From Tiliqua scincoides (Eukaryota; Chordata; Lepidosauria; Squamata; Scincidae): a stretch of DNA of 64,000 nucleotides. The DNA lies in contig NC_089821.1 in the NCBI RefSeq assembly GCF_035046505.1, positions 170,021,531 to 170,085,530 of the forward strand. Reading direction: 5' to 3'. Every line of letters begins with the position of its first letter. Position 1 is the first letter of the stretch. The notes beneath the pieces were generated by a model, which made no database searches, was not told the origin of the DNA, and saw only the letters and a program-made list of their open reading frames with translations. Of this stretch, positions 1 to 10,892 are shown piece after piece. Made by a program: the position numbers and the translations under genes.

Positions 1-130
1 ATTTTGATGGTGGTTGTGCTGTCTCCTCTAGGTTAGATGCCTGCATTAAAGGAGGGGGAGTATTGAGGCTTTGGTCACTGCAGCGTTTGTTAATATTGTT
101 ATTGACTTTCAATAAAGATGGCCTGAGTTA
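1..130 (+). other. Unassigned edge sequence with an AATAAA
   Basis: No coding exon is recognised. An AATAAA hexamer at 111-116 could be the polyadenylation signal of a plus-strand transcript entering from the left, but no coding sequence supports this and the hexamer is common by chance. Confidence 0.15.
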
Positions 131-560
131 CATGCCAGTAAACTTGTCTTGTGTGGTTATTGGGGGGGGGGGGGTCCATTAGCAGTTTTTATAATTCAGA
201 ACCATTTTAACTTTGCGCCCCCGTCCAAAAAAAATTCTCTGCTATAGCAATTGCTTCACTTTGAATGTTACATTTAAGGTACAAATACATGTTTGTCTCA
301 TTTTTCTGTCAATAGAAAAATTGGATGCAGCCCCCACTTTTAGCTGGCTTGTGTGATAGTAGATAATAGACCAGGGGTGGCCAGGCTCACTTAACGTTAA
401 GAGCTGCATGCTTGTAAACTTGTCTTGTGTGGTTATGGGGGCGGGGGGCATGGGCAATTTTTATCATCAACAACCATTTTAACTTTGTTTCCCCCTCCAA
501 AAAATTCTCTGCTACAACAATTGTTTTACTCTGAAGCATCAGAACAAATTTTTGTTGTGC
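131..560. repeat. Degenerate tandem duplication, unit about 275 bp
   Basis: Positions 131-275 recur in the same order at about 406-555: both copies carry a run reading TAAACTTGTCTTGTGTGG, then a G-rich run, then CCATTTTAACTTTG, then AATTCTCTGCTA. The copies differ at many bases. A hAT-like phrase (ccaggggtggcca) at about 372-384 between them suggests the duplication may belong to a transposon remnant. Confidence 0.5.
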
Positions 561-663
561 AGTGTTATAAATGATAGATACCAGCTCTGCACAGGACCCA
601 GCACATGCTCCCCAGTCTTTATTTCCCATTTGCTGTAGTGGCTTACCTCAATTAGCAACTGTT

Positions 664-806
664 ACCCTGCACATGCCTGATCTTGTCTGATCTCAGAAGC
701 TAAGCAGGGTCAGGCCTGGTTAGTACTTGGATGGCAGACCGCCTGGGAATACTAGGTGCTGTAGGCTTATACCATAGTCTTTCGAGACTGAAGGTTGCCA
801 ACCAAC
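664..806 (+). mobile_element. 5S rRNA-derived SINE, copy 1
   Basis: Positions 664-769 match vertebrate 5S rRNA closely, including the internal promoter region (GAAGCTAAGCAGGGT, then GGATGGCAGACCGCCTGGGA) and the 3' end GTGCTGTAGGCTT. The first 15 or so bases of 5S are replaced. The 5S part continues into a non-5S tail, 770-806, that holds a hairpin AGTCT-TTCG-AGACT. The same head-tail junction recurs on the minus strand at 5881-6003, so this is a SINE of the 5S-derived type and not a stray 5S gene. No T-run terminator follows. Confidence 0.8.
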
Positions 807-1041
807 CATTTTACTTCAATTATTGTTAGAAAGTGATATTTCATTGGACACAAGTATGGACACAGACCTAAACGTAGCTCTGTGTAGGCCCAAACTAGAG
901 CTGGAATCACTTCTCTGCTACCGTGTTTCAAATATTATCTATAAGAGCAACTGAGCTCAACCTCTTGCCGATGCCACATTTACATAAGGTTTTGAGAACA
1001 ATCTCAAGTAGAGAAATATTCTCAAGTACCACACCACTACT
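807..1041. other. Unassigned intergenic sequence
   Basis: I recognise no gene or repeat family here. Confidence 0.4.
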
Positions 1042-1468
1042 CAGTGGCATCACTAGGGGGATGTGGGGAGGGTGTGGATTGCACTGGGTGACACCCTCAA
1101 GGAGTGGGGGTGACACCACTACTGGTCAAAGTATTGAAAACGTATTTTTGAATAATACCATCATGTTATATATCATTCAGTGGGTTATATAATGCAGAAT
1201 GCAATGAAAAACCCACGTTGAAATATCTGTATTCTATCAAAGGTTATGGCCAAATAGCCAGAAAAGGAAAACAAAAGTGCATTATGTAACAAAAAGTGGA
1301 TTTCTTTAGCACAAAACTGACCAATGATACTGATTGTTCCGACAGTTATCATTATGACACAGCTAGGAACCAATAAGGTGTTTGTGTGAGTTAGCTCTCT
1401 TTTCCATGTATCACAGCTAATACTAGAACTCTTATTCAGTTGGGTGAGTGTCATCAAGTTGGCCACTG
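1042..1468 (+). mobile_element. Non-autonomous DNA transposon, CAGTGGCATCACTAGGG family
   Basis: The left end reads CAGTGGCATCACTAGGG. The interior shares long stretches with elements at 39824-40168 and 60825-61611: the run around AATAATACCATCATG, the run around ATGCAGAATGCAATGAAA, and ATCTGTATTCTATC. The right end is placed at GGCCACTG near 1468, but no flanking target duplication is visible, so this copy may be truncated. Confidence 0.6.
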
Positions 1469-1532
1469 GTTTTTTGTTGGTTACCGATTTGTTGGGTGAC
1501 CTGTCCTGTTATATATAAAAATAAATTTTTAT

Positions 1533-2224
1533 TTTATGGTTAATATTATAATGTCGTTGAACAAATCGATGGTAAGGCTACACCTGGAGTATTGTGTCCA
1601 GTTCTGGTCACCGCATCTCAAAAAAGACATAGTGGAAATGGAAAAGGTGCAAAAGAGAGTGACTAAGATGATTGCTGGGCTGGGACACCTTCCTTATGAG
1701 GAAAGACTATGGTGTTTGGGCCTCTTCAGCCTAGAAAAGAGGCGCGTGAGGGGGGACATGATTGAGACATACAAAATTATGCAGGGGATGGACAGAGTGG
1801 ATAGAGGGGTGCTCTTTACACTGTCACATAACACCAGAACCAGGGGACATCCACTAAAATTGAGTGTTGGGAAAGTTAGAACAGACAAAAGAAAATATTT
1901 CTTTACTCAGCATGTGGTTGGTCTGTGGAACTCCTTGCCGCAGGATGTGGTGATGGCATCTGGCCTAGACACCTTTCAAAGGGGATTGGACAAGTTTCTG
2001 GAGGAAAAATCCATTACAGGTTACAAGCCATGATGTGCATGTGCAAGCTCCTGATTTTAGAAATGCGCTATGTCAGAATGCCAGATGCAAGGGAGGGCAC
2101 CAGGATGAGGTCTCTTGTTATCTGGTGTGCTCCCTGGGGCGTTTGGTGGGCCGTTGTGAGATACAGGAAGCTGGACTAGATGGGCCTATGGCCTGATCCA
2201 GTGGGGCTGTTCTTATGTTCTTAA
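1533..2224 (+). mobile_element. CR1 LINE, 3' end fragment
   Basis: Plus-strand 3' end of a CR1 LINE. A 165-residue open stretch (1536-2033) encodes the conserved reverse-transcriptase C-terminal tail, for example [32 protein letters not shown] and LSHNTRTRGHPLKLS, ending LDKFLEEKSITGYKP. The 3' UTR ends with GGACTAGATGGGCC and the family's octamer-type tail (ttatgttctta). It is heavily 5' truncated and has no start of its own, so the open frame is not a gene. Confidence 0.9.
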
Positions 2225-2541
2225 GTAAAGTTAATGGGGGGATTGACATCAACCCTAGTGATGCAACCGCATTTAGGCTGTACATATGATATTGTAATTT
2301 ATACTGTATGGCTTGATACAGAAGGAAGTCATGGGGATGACACAATGAGCTCTTGCATCAGATGACACAAGCCCCAGTGATGCCTCTGGTGGAAGCCTCC
2401 CCCTCTCATACTCAGCAAAGTCAGAGTCTGAACATTTTGACAAGATTTCTGTCTGGTTTGGACTGGATTTGGAAAGGGGAAGGGTCTTGTTACAGCCAAC
2501 CTATGTCCAACTAGGACTTAATTGCTTCTTTGTCTGACTTA

Positions 2542-2724
2542 GCCCCAAATCCTAATCCAATTTCCAGCACTGGCATAGCTGGGCCAATGGGACGTGTGCT
2601 GCATCCTGCAGTTGGGGGGGGGGACACTCACGGAGCCCTCCTCAAAGTAAGGGAATGTTTATTTCCTTACCTAGGAGCTGCATTGCTCTTAAGTCAGGCT
2701 GGAAAGTGGATTAGGATTGCGCCC
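2542..2724. mobile_element. Harbinger-like palindromic MITE (about 180 bp)
   Basis: The ends are inverted repeats: GCCCCAAATCCTAATCC on the left, GGATTAGGATTGCGCCC on the right. The interior (TTTCCAGCACTGGCATAGC) matches copies at 18791, 39289, 46515, 46714 and 59868. TTA precedes the element. Confidence 0.7.
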
Positions 2725-4166
2725 TTTACTTTACTTAGCTTCTTTCAATATCCTTTTTCCATCAGACATTAAATCAATTCTTTTAAAAGCATTAAGTCCT
2801 GCGATGGGCTTTTGGGTTGGAGTGCATTAATGAAAATAAATATTAATAGCATGACAAAAATATATGGTAAGACTAGAGCACAACTCTCAAGAATGTAGAA
2901 GTTGACCATACTTGTTCTAGGTAGAAGTCCAGGCCTGTATTCATATTTTTCCATTCTTCTAGAGTTTCCACTGCTTTTATTACTGTTGATCCCATGTGTC
3001 TTAATGTTCTTTCTGACTTTGATGTGCAGAGTTCTGTAACCTCCTTGATTCTTCCTTTCTGGTTCGGTTAATGACTCATTTCTCTTCCTGCTTCTGGTGG
3101 CTCCTGCGGTTCTGTTCTGGGTCCTCTTCTTGTCCGCTGGCTATACTGTAGCTGCTGCAAGCAGTCCTCAGAAGTTCTTCACCAAGCATTCCAGATCACA
3201 GGGTTATTGTCTTGTTAGGGGTTCACCCGTGCTTGCCAGTGCACTCCCAGTTCTACAATCAGGGACGACACCCACACTTTCAATACACCTGAAGTGAGTT
3301 TCTGATTTGTGGTAAAACTCATTGTTAATGACAATGTGGCACAACCTCAGCCACTATATGAAACCGCCTCAACCATGGCATGCTGTAAGAAAAGGAGGGG
3401 GGAAGTCCCTTACTGTGCTCCTTTGTGATTTCTTGAACCTGGAAGTGGTAGACTTCCCATGCTTCTGCCCCAGGAGATCTCCACACCTAACTAGACCCTT
3501 TGTCTCACTGCCCCAACAGGCAGGGCAATGCAACCCACACAGATTAGTAAAGGGAACAGAGAATCCCATGCAGCAGTGCACTGAAGCCAGGACCCCTGGC
3601 ATCCCCCAAGGGGCCCTTGTCACAAGCACAGTGGCCAACCCACCCATCCCATGGCCAACAGCATGAAGTACCCCCCCAGGGGAATCCCTGGGACACAAAC
3701 CATTACACATATTGGCCAAACACTTACCTGAACCCCACTTGCTTTTCAGAATCAGAGCCATGCTACAGGGGACTGAACAGTGACCCTCTGCAGAGGGCCA
3801 TTGCAGCCTTCCAGAAAGGAAAGGGAAGAACCCAAGCCACACACCCCACTGGGCACCAATGCATGTTTACCACTCTCCCTCACAAACACCACATTTCCTC
3901 TTCTGCTCTGTCTTCCTCTTCCTTTCCCAATTCAGTGAGCAAAAGGAGTAGGAGGAAGAGCAGTGGGTGGTTGCCCCTTGCCAATCTGCTATTTAAGGTG
4001 ACCACTTCAGTTTCTTCATGAATGGGCAAACTCATTGGATCACATGAGATTAATTTTGGAAAATGAGTGCAGTTTTTCCCCACAAAGCCCCTACTTCCTC
4101 ACATCTTAGTGCTGAGTTTTCTCCATTCACAACGGATTCAGGCTAGCCTTTGGGAACAAGTAGGGC
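2725..4166. other. Unassigned intergenic sequence
   Basis: Both strands carry short open stretches (up to 157 codons, minus strand 3369-3842), but none resembles a known protein and none has splice or composition support. No repeat family is recognised. Confidence 0.4.
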
Positions 4167-4516
4167 CAGTGATGTCACTAGGGTTTATGTCGCCCTGTGC
4201 AGGAGTGTGTCACCCCCATGATATACCTCCTCCCATGCAGTGGGCAGGACAACACCCGGGTGGTGGGCATGGTGGTGCACCATCGCCCCACACCTGCTGG
4301 GTTTTTTTGGCTAAAACATTTGATATAATAAAGATATTTCAAAGCGGTTTGTTGCATTGCATTGTGCATGAAATTATGCATCCAATGATATATAACAGGA
4401 TGGTATTATTCGAAAATACCAAGATTTAACATTTTTTGGCCAGTAGTGGTATCACCCCCCTGTGCACGTCACCCCTGCGTAATCCGCAGCCCTGCACCCT
4501 CCTAGCGATGCCACTA
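4167..4516 (-). mobile_element. Non-autonomous DNA transposon, CAGTGGC family, reversed
   Basis: The outer ends CAGTGATGTCACTAGGG and CCTAGCGATGCCACTA form terminal inverted repeats. The interior is the reverse complement of the 39824 copy (TTGATATAATAAAGAT region, then GGCCAGTAGTGGTATCACC). Flanks agtagggc and agtagcaa agree at the first five of eight bases, consistent with a decayed 8-bp target duplication. Confidence 0.7.
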
Positions 4517-4544
4517 AGTAGCAACCAACATGTGCATCTTGTTG

Positions 4545-4549
<5 letters not shown>

Positions 4550-4579
<30 letters not shown>
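4550..4579. repeat. (GA)n microsatellite
   Basis: About 15 uninterrupted GA units. Confidence 0.95.
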
Positions 4580-4581
<2 letters not shown>

Positions 4582-5880
4582 TTGAACAGTGTTGTGACCA
4601 AATGCTGAATTTCTTGGATTGTGCTCTTTAGTGAAAGTTGCAGAGCCAATCCATTTTGTTGCTATGTTAGCACGACGTTTGCATTCACAAAGGGCTGCTG
4701 TTTTCTGCTCAGCGGTAAGAGAAGAATTTTTTACACTCCCTGCAGAGTTCCACATGATGACAAGACAGATTGCATTCTTTACAACTGTGGTTCTCGAACT
4801 GATTGATTTAAGAACCTGTGCTGGAGACACACTGTCAAGGCATCCCGGTGTGTATTCAACCTCACCCTGGCTGCAGCTGTGTCTATTTGGAAAGGTGCAA
4901 TCAGTGTCAAAAGAGAGAAGACTGTGGAATTGCTGAGTTGCTGCAGTTAGGGCATGCGCCTGAATGCTCACTGGGGAATAGGTTATGGCTGGGAGGACCT
5001 GTTGTCTCTATTAAATTATCAGCTGTTTGAAAGAACATCTATGTTGGATGTTGGAAAGAAGTGATCAAGTAAGATTATCTCTCTCAAAACAGATGATTTG
5101 CACAAGTATAAGTACACTTTATCTAATTTACAAACCTGCTAATCCATCATGCCCTTCTCTTGTCTTTTTGAGATCTCATTTTTGTGACTTTTTCATGTAC
5201 TTATTTGTCCATCACTGACCCCTCTCCGAAGAGTCCCATGTAAACTGAGGAGAAATTATCTTGTTGTATGGGGAGGGAAAGAAGGAATATTCTGTTTTAA
5301 AAATCAGGTTAAAATGAGAAAACACCCCTAAGCGACTTCTGATAGGTAGAATCTGAGCTTTGCGACTCTACTTGAGTGTTTGTATTTGCCACATTGTGAT
5401 AGACAATATTTGCTTCGGACAGGCAATAAAACTTGACTGATTCTCAGTGTGTGAATTGCTGGCAGATAGAGAGGGCTTTGTGTGCTGAGAGAATGGAAGG
5501 GGACAAGGAAGAAGTAGAGAACAAACAAAAAAGCAGACGGAAGAAAGAGAAAGAAATATGGCAATGCAGTGAGACTTTTGACTGGAGGACACAAGAGAAG
5601 AGGGGATAACAGCAGGCATCTGGTGTTGTGGAGAAGGAAAAGAGAGCTGTGGAGGGAGAGCTAATGGAGAGAAAAGAACTTTGTGCACTTTGAGACACTG
5701 GCAAAATTAGGTAAATGGAGTTATGAGTCATATGCATTAAAAAAAACACCATTTTTAGAAATGTTTTATATGATTAATGTAGCAATCTGGTCCTTTTAAA
5801 CAAAAATATTAAAAATGAATGACTTGTGTTTTGCATCCTGTTTAGACAACCTGACAAAGGACTGCAGTGGTGCCAAAGAT
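4580..5880. other. Unassigned intergenic sequence
   Basis: No coding exon or repeat family is recognised. The second half (about 5450-5680) is purine-rich on the plus strand, which creates overlapping spurious open frames on the minus strand. Confidence 0.4.
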
Positions 5881-6003
5881 GGTTGGCAACTTTCAGTCTC
5901 GAAAGACTATGGTATAAGCCTACAGCACCTGGTATTCCCAGGCAGTCTCCCATCCAAGTACTAACCAGACCTGATGCTGCTTAGCTTCCAAGATCAGACC
6001 AAC
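5881..6003 (-). mobile_element. 5S rRNA-derived SINE, copy 2
   Basis: Minus-strand copy of the element at 664-806. The plus strand starts with the tail (ggttggcaac, then AGTCTCGAAAGACT) and continues into the reverse complement of 5S rRNA (AGCCTACAGCACCTGGTATT, then CCATCCAAGTACTAACCAG). The 5' part of the 5S match fades near 6003. Sharing both the 5S body and the non-5S tail with copy 1 defines a dispersed SINE. Confidence 0.8.
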
Positions 6004-6780
6004 AGGAGTAGAGACTATTCACTGCCTACTTCCAAGGTTGGTTCATCCATGAGGCAGACCAATGCAGTTGCTTCAGTTGGCAGATGGAATGCTCTTCCTT
6101 CTCCTCCCATTCTCTGGGTTTGAAAAGGAAGAGAGGAACGGAGCAGGAAGTGTGGCCAGGAGGGCAGTGCTCCAGCCTACCACTCTCAGCCCCTTTCCTT
6201 TCCTCTACACTTTCCTGCACCATCCCCCTCTTCTTTTTCAGTTCCAAGGAGCAAGAGGAGGAGAAATATCAGAGGCCACAGCTGGAGTAAGGGAGGGGGT
6301 GCGTTTGAACCTAGAAGGTCTGGAAGTGGGCCTACCTGTTGCCTTTGATTCAACATGACACAACATAGGCCTTGATGCAGTATAGTATAGGCCGGTGTGT
6401 GTTTGCACATGTATTGTGTGTCTGTGCATGCATGCACATGAGAACCCCTCTATTGCAGTTGTTTTGCTTAGTTTTATTTTCCCCAACTGTCCCTCTATTG
6501 CTCTTCACAAGTTTTCAGATAAAAATCAGGGTGGTGTTAAACAGAAACACAGACAGAGTCTTACACATGTGCATCCCTGAAAGGCATCTAAGACATAGTC
6601 AATCCCATCATGTTCTTGTATTACTAGTTATGCTCTGTGATGCAAAGAGACCAGAATGATGGAAGCAACTATCAAGTCCAGACCACAGCCTAAAATACTG
6701 TCCTGTATTCACTTCAGTTGGAAATAAGAAATAACTTTCTTTCCTCCAGCACAAAGCTATATCGTTTACAGACTCTAAAC
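6004..6780. other. Unassigned intergenic sequence
   Basis: No recognised gene or transposon. Short TG-rich patches occur near 6395-6440. Confidence 0.35.
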
Positions 6781-7740
6781 TGAACAGGAATGTCATGGGG
6801 GGGGGGTACCAGGAGAAGCAAAACCCATCAGGGGAACAGGAGGAAAAGGGGTGGAAAGTAGAGAAAAGGGGTATACAGACCCCTGGAAGAACAGGGAAGA
6901 GCGAGGAACCAGGCAAAGAGGGTAAGACACCTAAGTCTTGGCTGCAAGCAGGCCCCTCTCCTCTGGGACAAGGCAGAGGCCTTCTCAGAGCCCAGGTGCA
7001 GCTACCTTTGAGGAAAGAAAGGGTGGAGCCAGCAGGGAGAAGGGAGAAGGAGATCCCGCGAGATCTGGGTCCCAGGTGTGGGAAGGAAGGGGCAGGGCTA
7101 AGAGGTCTGGCTAGAGGGATAAGAAGAAGGGAAGAGACAGTGGAAGGAGGAGGATGCGCCTTCCAGAGCTCCCTGAAATGGGGGTTAGGAAGGGGTAGAG
7201 AAGGGAGAAAGGAGGTATCTCTAAGGGAGGAGAGGCCTTCCCAGGTGAGAGAGATCCAGGAGTGGAGAGGAGCCCAATACTCCAGTCCCTGGAGGAAGGG
7301 GCTACCCATAGGCTGGGGAAGGGATCCCAGTCCAGAAGACGTCAGGGACAACTCCTGGCTGAGTCCAACAACCATTGAGAACCAAGGGGAAAGGAGGGTC
7401 ACCACTGGACCCAGCCCCTTACCAAGAGAACCCCAGAGCTCCAGACCTGAACTACAGAGAACAACCTGCACCAGACACCTTTCATGGTGAGAACTGAAGG
7501 GGGGAGATGAAGGCTCTTGGGGTGACGGGCCACTTGGGTCCTGGATTGTGGAGAGGCTGTGATTGAGATTGTACTTGGGGGAACGGGGTTCTTGTGAAGG
7601 AGCAAGAACACCCCATGAATGTAAAGGCCACCACCAAATTAAAGAAAATAAGCAAGCCCTCTTTGTTTGCTCCCCGTTCCTCGTGTCGACCCTGGAGAGA
7701 CTGGGCCGGGTAGAAGAGGCAGGTGAGCCAATACCCCGAG
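6781..7740. other. Purine-rich block with long opposing open frames
   Basis: The plus strand is G/A-rich for about 900 bp, so few stops occur: a 231-codon frame lies on plus (6795-7490) and a 390-codon frame on minus (7780-6608). The plus frame is mostly Gly/Arg/Glu/Pro and the minus frame mostly Ser/Pro/Leu, as expected from base composition. I see no domain, signal peptide or splice structure. It could be part of an unrecognised retroelement, but nothing proves that. Confidence 0.35.
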
Positions 7741-7754
7741 GGGACATGAACATC

Positions 7755-7832
7755 ACAAGGTATTTATTTATTTTGCACATTACTATTCATCCTTCTATCA
7801 CTTAATGCACAAGGCAGCTTACATTAAACTAC
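7755..7832 (-). mobile_element. LINE/SINE 3' tail fragment
   Basis: Reads TATTTATTTATTTTGCACA followed by ATGCACAAGGCAGCTTACAT. Together with similar pieces at 11755, 21076 and 21275 this is the common lizard 3' tail of an L2-like LINE or dependent SINE, inserted in reverse. Confidence 0.45.
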
Positions 7833-8522
7833 CTTTTGAAAATCCCACACCTTCAAATGGCTACTGCTTGGAGATCACACATGATGGAGTTTTCCAGTGC
7901 AAAAACGTGCCCTGTCGGCTTCACAGATGTATCTACAGGAGGAGGGGAATCCTGGGCACTTGTATTTCCAAAAGTCATACTGCAGACTGAAAGCTTTCCG
8001 ATAAATTGCTGTGAACACATTTGCACCTGGAGTTATGCCCACAAATGTCTGCAATGATTTTTTCCCAAATGAGAAAGGACCATAAAATGGTGACTTTGTG
8101 ACCTTATAAAACATATGAGTTATAGCCATGTGACCACTATGTGACCATTTTATGTCCCCAGGCGGTGCAGAGAAAGTTGAGCTTAATCAAGTCCATAATG
8201 AAAGGAGGCTGCCAGTGTTTGGGCAGCGTAGAGAATTCCCAAATGGCTTATAAAAGGTCTATGAAATGCATGACACAAAGACACACCAGCAGAGAAACCG
8301 ATCACTACTGACAGCAGATCATTTGGACCAGTGCTTCTGAAACCTGATCCTGCACTTCCTTGCTCAGTCGACAAGCGGCGGAAATTTTGGAATGTGACCA
8401 AAATCAGCAAGCCGAACGTGGGTCAGGATTGCTTTTTAAAAGCTGTTCTGTGGCTTGGGGGGCCCTGCAGATGGGTACACAGGCTTCCTGCACTTTCCGG
8501 AGGGCTGGAGCTGCCAGGGGTT
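7833..8522. other. Unassigned intergenic sequence
   Basis: No coding or repeat assignment. Confidence 0.35.
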
Positions 8523-8552
8523 AAAAAACAAACAAACAAACAAACAAACAAA
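8523..8552. repeat. (CAAA)n microsatellite
   Basis: About seven CAAA units. Confidence 0.9.
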
Positions 8553-8564
8553 CCTTTTGTCCCC

Positions 8565-8684
8565 CAGCAGTGGGACAATCATGCCAATTGCATCACTGCC
8601 TTCGCCATCGCCCTGTCCCTTAAGGGGGCACAGACAGGGCTTCCCTGGCTGGGGCATCGCAACGCCCCAGTTTGGGAACCTCTG
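8565..8684. mobile_element. hAT-like element, end fragment
   Basis: The segment ends GACGCCCC-type (caacgccccag) then TTTGGGAACCTCTG, matching the reversed terminus of the hAT-like elements at 31902 and 58992 (CAAACTGGGG, GACGCCCCAGC, CCCCTTAAGGGG). The other end is not located. Confidence 0.5.
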
Positions 8685-8699
8685 ACTTAGGGTAAGGAC

Positions 8700-10785
8700 A
8701 AATTTGTCTTCTTGTTCCAAGGTAATCCCCAGCAGCTGCTACGAAGCAAACAGGACCTGCACTAGCTCAATTGCTGACACAAGTTCACGTTATTTCATGC
8801 AGGTGGAGTTGGCCTGGGAAGGGGCTTGGGATTCAGCATGCACCTATCCCGCCACCCCTCCTGGGCCCCATCGGCCCTCTCCCTGCCCTGGCGGGTGTCC
8901 ACAGGTCTGTTGGCATGTGGGAGGCTGCTGCAGCCTCCCAGCAGTGGGCCCACTGAGCTCAATGATGGAAGCTGCTTTACTACAGCCATAAAGCAGCCTC
9001 TGTCAGAGCAATGCTAGTTATGCCAGCAGAACAGGGGGTTAGGATTGGAGCAAAATACTCTTTGCTATGAAAGCTGAATTTCTGCCTGCCCCAGCTGATA
9101 AAACTTAGCACTTTGTTCAAGGAGGAAAAAGATGAAAGTTGTTGGTAATACACCTTGCCCTTATTCATGCCAAACCTTGGGATTAAGCTGACATTTAGAC
9201 TTTACCTAAAATAGAATGAATCCTGAAAATTTGTGTGAAATGCAATTTTGTATTTAAACCACAAAACAAAGAAAAGGCTTGTTAATATTGGACATGCTTA
9301 GGTTAACAAGCTCCCTAATCTTCCTCTGCAGCAGTTCTTCCTCTGCATGGCTTCTGCCTGCTTATAGCACAACTGCTTTGGTGTGGCAGCTGCATTTAAT
9401 TAACCTTTTATTGTGGGTACATAATGTGCAAGCACTTCTCTATGCTGCTTTGTTTGCTCTAATATGGTGAGTGTGCATCACAACCCTAAAACTTCCCATG
9501 GAAAACAATCCTTGTGCCTGCAACCTGCAGCCCCCCCCCACCCTTTCGTTCTATTAACAGAGCTGTGTTGATTTTTTCTTGGGATAACTCTGCCATTTCC
9601 CACCATACAATTCTTTTATAGTTCCTGCTACTTTGAATTTCACAGGTGCAACATTTTTCCTCCTTGTTTGTGTATCATGCCCGGGGCAAGATTATAGGAG
9701 CATTTCAACAGCATGCTGTTTGATCAGCTGCCTAGATGGAAGAACTTTGAATCGTCTGTGCGCAGAGGTAGAAAGAAGATGACGCTACTTGCTAATATTT
9801 TCTTTTTCAAACAGAACTCAGCATTTCACATGCCAGGTAGGGTTTATTAAGGGAATGGAGGGGTGAATCAAGGCTGGGAAGGGGGTGGTATCAGCGGCAG
9901 CGGTGCTGCCAATACACCTATCCCCCTTCTTGGGCTTGATCTGCCTTCCTCGGTCCACTTGGACTTGCACCAGCCAAGATCCAAGATCACCCATTGGGAC
10001 AGCATGGAAGAGTCATCTAAGATCCAAATCTCCCCCACAGGATGCAGCTTGTACCCTGTTGGTGTGGCTGCATTGGTGCAGGGGGAGTTCAGTAGGACTG
10101 GGCTGTTAACCTTGTTGTATTTCACTGCTTTTGAGCATCTTTTCCCTGGTCAGATACAATACCAGGGGGCAGGGAGGACATTGCTTCAAGCAGCTTAGTG
10201 CAGTAAGATAGGGTGGAGGATGCATGGTTTTCACTCCCCCCCCCCCACACACATACTCCTTTTATAAAGAGATACTCTCTTTACAGTGTGTAACAAACAC
10301 AGTGCTGGTCAAAGTCTCCTTTGGCCCCTAAAGGATGGGTGGGGTGCAACTGCTGCATCACATAAGGTACGTAGTACAAGTTCTGCCTTTGGACTCTGAG
10401 AGAAACAGTGGTACCCTCTCTTGCACCAGTGTTACACTGGTGAAAGCCGATAGCCATTCTAGTTGGTGGTCTGTTTTGGACTTGGCTCTTGAGTATGTAT
10501 GTTTTTGAGTTGTGTTTGTGTTCATTAAAAGGGGGTGGTGATAGGAATAGGGTTCTGCTTAATGCTTAGATACACATACCCTGACCTGCCCCTGCGATGC
10601 CCCCTCTGCACTCACATCTGACTCATGAAAGACTTTTTACAGGGGAGCCATACCAATGTAGCAACACACTCCTGAATGAGCATCCTGAATGTCTGATTGC
10701 ACAAGTTCAGCACCACCTGTCATGATACTGAGACCTTGTCATCTGATCCTATCAACTTTCTGGTCTCCTCAGCAAACATACCATA
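8700..10785. other. Unassigned intergenic sequence
   Basis: Patches with GGCATGTGGGAGGCTGC- and CACTAGC-type phrases near 8750-9000 and 9890-10110 resemble other dispersed lizard DNA transposon pieces, but ends cannot be placed. No gene is seen. Confidence 0.3.
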
Positions 10786-10892
10786 TTAGACAGTTACTGT
10801 ATAGTGTATTCTGTATATACAGTGGATACTGTATGCAGTGAACCCTACACAATACAGTGTACAATATACACTGTTACTGCGTATACTGTAAG
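10786..10892. repeat. AT-rich cluster of TACTGTA/TACAGT inverted motifs
   Basis: TACTGTA, TATACAGT, GATACTGTA, ATACAGTGTACA and TATACACTGT follow one another within about 100 bp and can pair in several ways. Function unknown; most likely a decayed palindromic repeat. Confidence 0.4.

Noticed and set aside
664-769. Functional 5S rRNA gene
   Set aside because: The 5' end is replaced, no T-run terminator follows, and the same non-5S tail occurs in a second copy, so it is a SINE.
3097-3297. 66-codon frame with a signal-peptide-like start
   Set aside because: A hydrophobic N-terminus alone is weak; no splice sites, no recognisable mature sequence and no neighbouring exons.
6608-7780. 390-codon open frame on the minus strand
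   Set aside because: Ser/Pro/Leu-rich composition mirrors a purine-rich opposite strand; no domain, splice signal or homology that I recognise.
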